A stretch of DNA of 18,274 nt from Bacilli bacterium (GTDB lineage Bacteria > Bacillota_I > Bacilli_A > RF39 > UBA660). A program made the translations under genes and the position numbers. Below the pieces are notes generated by a model. That model saw nothing but the letters and a program-made list of their open reading frames with translations, was not told where the DNA came from and did not search any database. Shown one piece after another: positions 14,310-18,274 of the stretch. Within the stretch, counting starts at the first letter, position 1. Every line of letters starts with the position of its first letter. The stretch spans positions 1 through 18,274 of the forward strand of contig JAFWRK010000087.1 of the NCBI GenBank assembly GCA_017519965.1, written 5' to 3'.

Positions 14310-14834
14310 CTATTTAACAAAATATACATAGTTTTCTTTTCTAGGAGCTGCTGGAGACTTTTCACCATCTCTATAACCTATAGCACAGTGACCTATTCCT
14401 TCATAATCTCCTTCAATTCCTAATTCTTTTAATAGATTCTTACCAAAGTCTCTCTCAAATTCTTCTTTAGCTCTATGAATCCAAATACTTCCTAATCCTA
14501 AGCTTTCTGCTGCATTTAACATATTACCAATTACAAGGCTTCCATCTTCTTTATAAGTAAATGAATTTTTATCTGCTAAAACAATTAGAATCACTGGTGC
14601 TCCATAGAATGGATCAATTCCTTCTCTTCCCATTATTTCTGCATTTACTTTTACTAGTTCTTCTCTCTTTTCTTTATTTGTGATTACAATTATAATTGGT
14701 GATTGTTTTCCCATACCAGTTGGTGCATAAGTACCTGCTTTAATTACAGCATTTAATTCTTCTTCAGTAATCATATCAGGTTTAAATTTTCTACAACTTC
14801 TTCTTTCTTCTAATACTTTTAATGTTTCGTTCAT
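14310..14834 (-). CDS. Nitroreductase-family flavoprotein
   Basis: 174 residues, the length of compact nitroreductases. RRSCRKF (11-17) is the conserved N-terminal FMN-contacting block, and APTGMGKQSP (37-46) is the second FMN loop, with Lys where Asn is more usual. GSIWIHRAKEEF and the C-terminal GYRDGEKSPAAPRK (about 153-166) match the family's late GYP...PRK motif. Members bind FMN, often as dimers, and reduce nitro groups, quinones or flavin-linked substrates with NAD(P)H. The true substrate is unknown. First gene of the operon with the Lys-rich protein and the SDR; SD AAAGGAA lies about 9 nt before ATG. Confidence 0.9.
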   Translation of the reverse strand: MNETLKVLEERRSCRKFKPDMITEEELNAVIKAGTYAPTGMGKQSPIIIVITNKEKREELVKVNAEIMGREGIDPFYGAPVILIVLADKNSFTYKEDGSLVIGNMLNAAESLGLGSIWIHRAKEEFERDFGKNLLKELGIEGDYEGIGHCAIGYRDGEKSPAAPRKENYVYFVK

Positions 14835-14875
14835 ATAACTATTTCCTTTCTAATTAGATTATTCTTCTTAAAAAT

Positions 14876-14884
14876 ATTATAACA
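14876..14884 (-). promoter_or_regulatory. Extended -10 promoter of the nitroreductase operon
   Basis: Minus-strand TGTTATAAT with -10 hexamer at 14876-14881. The leader would be about 35 nt. No -35 match is seen; that region lies in the CPBP terminator. Confidence 0.6.
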
Positions 14885-14911
14885 TATAAAAAGGAACTAT
14901 TCGTTCCTTTA
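14884..14911 (-). terminator. Intrinsic terminator after the CPBP protease gene
   Basis: Stem AAAGGAAC / GTTCCTTT (14903-14910 and 14890-14897) with a 5-nt loop and a T-rich tail. The CPBP stop codon overlaps the base of the first arm. Confidence 0.9.
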
Positions 14912-15598
14912 ATTTTTTACTTTTCTACTTATATAATATCCATATCCAATAGTTAAAAGCATTAAGATGATAGTACTAATATAACCACTTGTATTTGAAC
15001 TAATAATACTTAATGAATTAAATACTCCATGAAAGATAATACAAGGAATTAATGATTTACTCTTTATAAATACCATTACAAGCATATAACCAATTGCAAT
15101 TGCATAACAAACTTGTAATAATGTTGGCACTAGATCAGCTCCATTTAATAGATTTACGATATGACCTAAACCAAAAGTAATAGAACTTACTATTATTGCA
15201 GTTTTTAAATTATCCTTTTCCATCATTTTAAATAAGAATCCTCTAAATAATATTTCTTCTATGAATCCAACATTGATCATTGTAATTATATGAAATATAA
15301 TTTCATGAGTTTTATTAGCTATTGTTATTCCATATCTTAAATTAAATAATGAAATTATTATTAATGGAATAAAAAATAATAATTCTTTTTTATGTTCTGC
15401 TTTAGTTAGACCATAATATTTTATTCTTTTAATAACTATAATTAATATTACTATTAAAATAGATAATACTGTATTAGCTATTGCTGAAGCAAGGCTAGTA
15501 TAACCAAAGTTTTGTATCATATAAGAATTCATCACTACATATATAACTATTAATCCTATAGTAAATAAAGTTTCATGTTTTTTAAATAGACTTTCCAT
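14909..15598 (-). CDS. CPBP-family intramembrane metalloprotease
   Basis: 229 residues from ATG at 15598, with about seven hydrophobic segments. All three CPBP (Abi, PF02517) motifs are present: EEILFR with Glu114, Glu115 and Arg119; FGLGH with Phe142 and His146; and HGVFN with His190 and Asn194. These are the metal and catalytic residues of the family, which includes CAAX-type proteases and bacteriocin self-immunity proteins. No bacteriocin gene is adjacent, so a housekeeping membrane-protease role is as likely. A GTG at 15607 extends the frame by three codons, but that GTG is part of the SD (AGGTGAT, 4 nt before ATG), so the ATG is preferred. It is transcribed alone, between its own promoter and terminator. 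Confidence 0.9.
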   Translation of the reverse strand: MESLFKKHETLFTIGLIVIYVVMNSYMIQNFGYTSLASAIANTVLSILIVILIIVIKRIKYYGLTKAEHKKELLFFIPLIIISLFNLRYGITIANKTHEIIFHIITMINVGFIEEILFRGFLFKMMEKDNLKTAIIVSSITFGLGHIVNLLNGADLVPTLLQVCYAIAIGYMLVMVFIKSKSLIPCIIFHGVFNSLSIISSNTSGYISTIILMLLTIGYGYYISRKVKN

Positions 15599-15615
15599 TT
15601 TTATCACCTATAAGA

Positions 15616-15644
15616 ATTATATATCTATTATGTTTTTAATTCAA
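15616..15644 (-). promoter_or_regulatory. Promoter of the CPBP protease gene
   Basis: Minus-strand TTGAAT (15639-15644), 17-bp spacer, perfect TATAAT (15616-15621). The start site would be about 10 nt before the SD. The best two-box promoter in the window. Confidence 0.75.
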
Positions 15645-15672
15645 TTTAAAAGACTAGATTTCTCTAGTCTTT
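15643..15672 (-). terminator. Intrinsic terminator after the beta-helix gene
   Basis: Stem AAAGACTAG / CTAGTCTTT (15664-15672 and 15649-15657) with a 6-nt loop, followed on the minus strand by TTAAATTG, a weak T-tract. It begins 7 bp after the gene's stop. Confidence 0.8.
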
Positions 15673-15678
15673 ATTTTA

Positions 15679-16989
15679 TTATTTAGTTAATTCAACTCCA
15701 TTAACATATAATTTATATCCATTTAAATTAATATTGCTATTGGTAGAATCTTTATTTGTTAATGATTTTATATATGTATCTCCTGTTAGAGTAAGTGTAC
15801 TATTATTATCTAGGGTAATTGATACTTCTCCTTCATTACTATTATTAATTGATCCTTTAAATGAAGATTTTGTTAGATTCATTGTTAATTTAGAGATAGA
15901 ATCTACTACAATATTTCCATTTACTTCTTGATTAGTTAGATTTAAAGTTACTGTACCTCCATTACTTCCTGAATTACCCCATGAATCTTTTTGAATTCTT
16001 AAAAAGTTTCCTGTTGAATCATTATTAACTATTTTATTATTTTCTAGATTTATTGTTGCGGTTGTATTAGTTACATAGAAACTATCTCCTTTATTTGTTG
16101 TTATTGTAGAATTTTTAGAAGTAAATACAGCTTCTCCATCTGCTGCATCACCACTCATTGATTGATATAAGAAAATGTTTTTATATGTAGTTGATTGTCC
16201 ATTTAGAGTATTATTTGTATCAGTTAATTTAACATTTTCAAGTGTTACACTATTTTTTCCTTCAATAACTACTCCTTCACTTGCTTTAGAAATTAATGTT
16301 GCATTTTTAACTGTTATATCTGCTGTTGAGTATATTGCAGGAGATCCTTTTCCTGTAGTTTTATATGTTCCTTTATTTACTGTAACTGTACCGCCTCCTC
16401 TATCAGATCTAATTGCCGCACTACTTGTTCCAGCAGTATTAATAGTTAAATTAGTAGCATTCATTACTCCACCACCAGTTGTCATTATTCCTCCAGAATT
16501 ATCTTTACTTGTAGTAATTGTAGAATCAGAAATGTTTATTGTTGTTCCATCACTATTTGAATTATTTGTAGTGGCAGATCCACCATAACTAAATACACCA
16601 TTTGCTCCGGTTGCATTAGTATTAATAGAAGCATTTTTTATTGTTACATTAGCTCCGCTTTTCGCAAGTATAGCTGAATTAGTTCCATAAAAACTAGTAT
16701 TATCACCGCCATCAGAGTCCCCTGTCTTAGATACAGTAATATTAGATAAAGTAGAAGTACTGCCATCAACTAATATTGTATTTTGATCACTAGTACTAGA
16801 ATTTAACTCTTCTCCATCAATATCTTCATCACTATCTATTACCTTTGCAGCAGAGTAATCGGTATTAGAATTATTACCTGATACTATTTTATTAGTAGAA
16901 TTATTATGAATAATAAGTATCCATAAAACACTTAAAATAATAACTAATAAAGGAATTATAACTATATATTTTATTGTTTTACCATCCAT
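15679..16989 (-). CDS. Membrane-anchored beta-helix surface protein
   Basis: 436 residues. An uncleaved-looking signal anchor (about 5-26, IKYIVIIPLLVIILSVLWIL) is followed by an Asn/Ser/Thr/Gly-rich extracellular region made of irregular ~20-25-residue turns such as VTIKNASI, INISDSTI, VTVNKGTY, ITVKNATL and VTLENVKL. This is the pattern of a right-handed parallel beta-helix, as in pectate lyases and large adhesins. SAAIRSDRGGG and GSPAIYSTADI are blocks that I recall from uncharacterised surface proteins of gut Bacillota. There is no Cys, no LPXTG sorting motif and no visible catalytic triad, so adhesion or glycan binding is more likely than catalysis. SD (AAGGAG) lies in the last codons of the preceding small gene, with a 2-bp gap, so the pair is co-translated. 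Confidence 0.85.
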   Translation of the reverse strand: MDGKTIKYIVIIPLLVIILSVLWILIIHNNSTNKIVSGNNSNTDYSAAKVIDSDEDIDGEELNSSTSDQNTILVDGSTSTLSNITVSKTGDSDGGDNTSFYGTNSAILAKSGANVTIKNASINTNATGANGVFSYGGSATTNNSNSDGTTINISDSTITTSKDNSGGIMTTGGGVMNATNLTINTAGTSSAAIRSDRGGGTVTVNKGTYKTTGKGSPAIYSTADITVKNATLISKASEGVVIEGKNSVTLENVKLTDTNNTLNGQSTTYKNIFLYQSMSGDAADGEAVFTSKNSTITTNKGDSFYVTNTTATINLENNKIVNNDSTGNFLRIQKDSWGNSGSNGGTVTLNLTNQEVNGNIVVDSISKLTMNLTKSSFKGSINNSNEGEVSITLDNNSTLTLTGDTYIKSLTNKDSTNSNINLNGYKLYVNGVELTK

Positions 16990-16991
16990 AA

Positions 16992-17237
16992 TTATTCTCC
17001 TTGATTATTGTTTTCACTTGGCTTTTCTGGTGGTTCACCATTTTCATTTTGTTCATTATTTTCTCCGGGCTTTTCTGGTGGTTCACCCATTTGTCCTTGA
17101 TTACCTCCACCCATTTCCATAGTTTGGTTATTATTATTGCAAGTATTGCTAGTTGTAGAATAAACAAAGAAAGCTCCGGTTGCAATACAAGCACCTAATA
17201 ATAAACCAATTATAAATATTAAAATATTATCTTTCAT
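16992..17237 (-). CDS. Small membrane-anchored protein with GEPPEKP repeats
   Basis: 81 residues. One hydrophobic segment (about 5-25) is followed by an extracellular tail rich in Asn, Gln, Gly, Glu and Pro with two GEPPEKP units 16 residues apart, encoded by a 20-bp perfect DNA repeat. The tail is likely disordered and could span the cell wall. LLGAC (13-17) weakly resembles a lipobox; the hydrophobic run continues past Cys17, which favours a plain anchor, but a lipoprotein is possible. Good SD (AGGAG, 7 nt). Similar PPEKP-tailed small proteins accompany surface carbohydrate-binding or beta-helix proteins in gut Bacillota, by recollection. It probably works with the downstream beta-helix protein. 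Confidence 0.8.
   Translation of the reverse strand: MKDNILIFIIGLLLGACIATGAFFVYSTTSNTCNNNNQTMEMGGGNQGQMGEPPEKPGENNEQNENGEPPEKPSENNNQGE
17020..17087. repeat. Pair of 20-bp direct repeats encoding GEPPEKP
   Basis: The same 20 bases occur at 17020-17039 and 17068-17087, a 48-bp period that keeps the reading frame. The repeat encodes the two GEPPEKP units of the small anchored protein and could expand or contract by slippage or recombination. Confidence 0.85.
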
Positions 17238-17341
17238 TTTATCTCTCCTATTTTATTTATAATAATATTATATAATTATTTATTAATTTTTTTCTAATCT
17301 TTTTTTCTATATTATCTCTCCTTTCATGTATTAATAATAAT
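17238..17341 (-). promoter_or_regulatory. Putative promoter region for the two surface-protein genes
   Basis: About 100 bp of nearly pure A/T between the kinase terminator and the small-protein gene. A TATAAT lies at 17267-17272 on the minus strand, without a convincing -35. An SD-like GGAGAGATAA occurs twice, once as the real SD and once about 70 bp upstream with no gene after it. Confidence 0.35.
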
Positions 17342-17375
17342 ATATAAAAATTAAAGGAACATTAAATGTTCCTAT
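17342..17375 (-). terminator. Intrinsic terminator after the histidine kinase gene
   Basis: Stem AGGAACAT / ATGTTCCT (17366-17373 and 17355-17362) with a 3-nt loop, then TTAATTTTTATA. The kinase TAG stop is inside the first arm. Confidence 0.85.
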
Positions 17376-18274
17376 TTTTTTAAATTTACTTTAAATGTTG
17401 TAAAATTATCTTTAGAATAAGCTTTAATCGTACCATTATGATTTAATACGATATTTTTCGCAATTGCAAGACCTAATCCATATCTATTAGATTCTCTCTT
17501 ACGAGACTTATCAGCTCTATAAAATCTTTCAAATATTTTTTCTTCATCTCCACTTTTAATTGGATCTCCATTATTAGTCACTTCTATATTAATACCAAGT
17601 TTATCACTATTAACTAATACTTTTATAGAACTATCTTTGTAACTATGTTTAATCGCATTATCTATTATTATAGATATTAGTTTTTCAATCTCTTCCTTGC
17701 TACATTTAAAATTTATATTCTCTTCTATATTTGTATTGATAGAAACATTATTCTCAAATGCAATAGCTTCAAAAGTAAGACAAATTCTCTCAATTATTTT
17801 AGAAATATTTTCATCTTTATAATTTTCTATATTAATACCTTTTTCTAATTTAGATAAATCAAGTAAACTTTTAATTAAAGTATTCATTCTTTCTGTTTCA
17901 TATTTAATATTATCTATATATTTCTTATTTTTCTTATCAGTCTTCAACTCATCTGCAGAAGCCATAATAACCGCAAGAGGTGTCTTTAATTCATGAGATG
18001 CATCCGCAATAAAATCTTTTTGCTTTTCAAAAGATTCTTCTGCAGGTTTAGTAATATTATCAGTTAATATCTTGGAAACAATATAAATAAGTATTTCAAC
18101 TAATAAAAATATAATAATAGATTTGATTAATTCTAGTATTAATCTATTATTAATCTTCTCAGTATTAATAACAATAATATCATTCTCAATATAATTATAA
18201 GAATATTTATTATAATATAAATTGCCAATATGTAACCCAACTCTATTATTCTTAATTATATTAGAGGCAACAGA
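17372..18274 (-). CDS. Sensor histidine kinase, 5' end outside the window
   Basis: The frame is open from the window edge at 18274 to TAG at 17372, giving 300 visible C-terminal residues. In order: part of an extracellular sensor region, a transmembrane segment (IIIFLLVEILIYIV), a short linker, the dimerisation H-box FIADASHELKTPLAV with the phosphorylated His at 17993-17995, the N-box with IIIDNAIKHS, the G1 box VTNNGDPI (Asn-Asn where Asp is usual, as in several Bacillota kinases), IFERFYRAD, and the G2 box YGLGLAIAKNIV. It should be a membrane two-component sensor autophosphorylating on His. An internal Met at 17965 lies after the H-box and is not the start. The partner regulator is probably just beyond the window. 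The surface-protein pair lies directly downstream. Confidence 0.92.
   Translation of the reverse strand, partial: SVASNIIKNNRVGLHIGNLYYNKYSYNYIENDIIVINTEKINNRLILELIKSIIIFLLVEILIYIVSKILTDNITKPAEESFEKQKDFIADASHELKTPLAVIMASADELKTDKKNKKYIDNIKYETERMNTLIKSLLDLSKLEKGINIENYKDENISKIIERICLTFEAIAFENNVSINTNIEENINFKCSKEEIEKLISIIIDNAIKHSYKDSSIKVLVNSDKLGINIEVTNNGDPIKSGDEEKIFERFYRADKSRKRESNRYGLGLAIAKNIVLNHNGTIKAYSKDNFTTFKVNLKK

Noticed and set aside
14909..15598. CPBP protease as a bacteriocin immunity protein
   Set aside because: No bacteriocin-like small gene or exporter is nearby and the gene is transcribed alone.
16175..16588. Open reading frame of 137 codons on the plus strand
   Set aside because: Exactly antisense to the low-complexity beta-helix gene, hydrophobic by codon mirroring, with no SD and no recognisable domain.
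16979..17194. Alternative minus-strand frame of 71 codons over the small anchored protein
   Set aside because: The other frame has a good SD, a proper membrane anchor and in-frame repeats, and couples to the next gene.
17307..17327. Six-codon ORF with an SD-like GGAGAGATAA upstream of the small anchored protein
   Set aside because: Too short and ends at once; the SD-like string lies within it and no gene follows. Kept only as a note on the promoter region.
1..18274. Mollicutes code with TGA read as Trp
   Set aside because: TGA serves as a real stop at 4829-4831 and Trp positions use TGG.
1..18274. CRISPR array, tRNA, rRNA, insertion sequence or phage region
   Set aside because: No regular repeat-spacer pattern, cloverleaf-like stretch, transposase or integrase motifs, or flanking duplications were seen by eye.

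Overview
The window is very AT-rich and every convincing gene lies on the minus strand, so transcription runs from high to low coordinates. TGA is used as a stop (for example the ATGA overlap at 4829-4832) and Trp is read from TGG, so the standard bacterial code applies. Shine-Dalgarno sites, codon choice and the gene families (Lsa-type ABC-F, CPBP protease, AraM-like dehydrogenase, small PPEKP-type secreted protein) point to a low-GC Bacillota, plausibly an uncultured host-associated Bacilli or RF39-like lineage. That placement is an inference.

Layout in the direction of transcription. (1) 18274-17372: sensor histidine kinase, 5' end outside the window. (2) 17237-15679: a small membrane-anchored linker protein followed by a membrane-anchored beta-helix surface protein. 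(3) 15598-14909: CPBP intramembrane protease, a single-gene unit with its own promoter. (4) 14834-13286: nitroreductase, Lys-rich 66-residue protein and SDR oxidoreductase in a tight operon. (5) 13221-10785: Lsa-type ABC-F protein and a PfkB-like kinase. (6) 10711-7023: radical SAM protein of the tetraether synthase (Tes/MJ0619) type, ICMT-like methyltransferase, DUF4395-like membrane protein, an Lgt-like protein lacking key Lgt residues, and a zinc-ribbon membrane protein, tightly packed and often overlapping. (7) 6880 to beyond position 1: a three-part nucleotidyltransferase protein, a glycerol-1-phosphate dehydrogenase-like enzyme, two GT-B glycosyltransferases, a divergent nucleoside diphosphate kinase-like protein and a HAD-Nudix fusion cut by the window edge.

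Two regions stand out. Operon 6 looks like a membrane-lipid modification pathway built around a homologue of the archaeal radical SAM enzyme that joins lipid tails. Operon 7 looks like a pathway that makes an activated small polyol or glycerol derivative and attaches it to a surface glycan. A homologue of the archaeal glycerol-1-phosphate enzyme in one and a Tes homologue in the other is suggestive, but does not prove that the two pathways meet.

Regulatory DNA is very compact. Six intrinsic terminators are visible. Four share a GACTAG/CTAGTC stem and two share a GGAAC/GTTCC stem. Most run directly into the next promoter, and three promoters carry the same extended -10, TGTTATAAT. No tRNA, rRNA, CRISPR array, insertion sequence or attachment site was recognised, and no gap between genes exceeds 300 bases.
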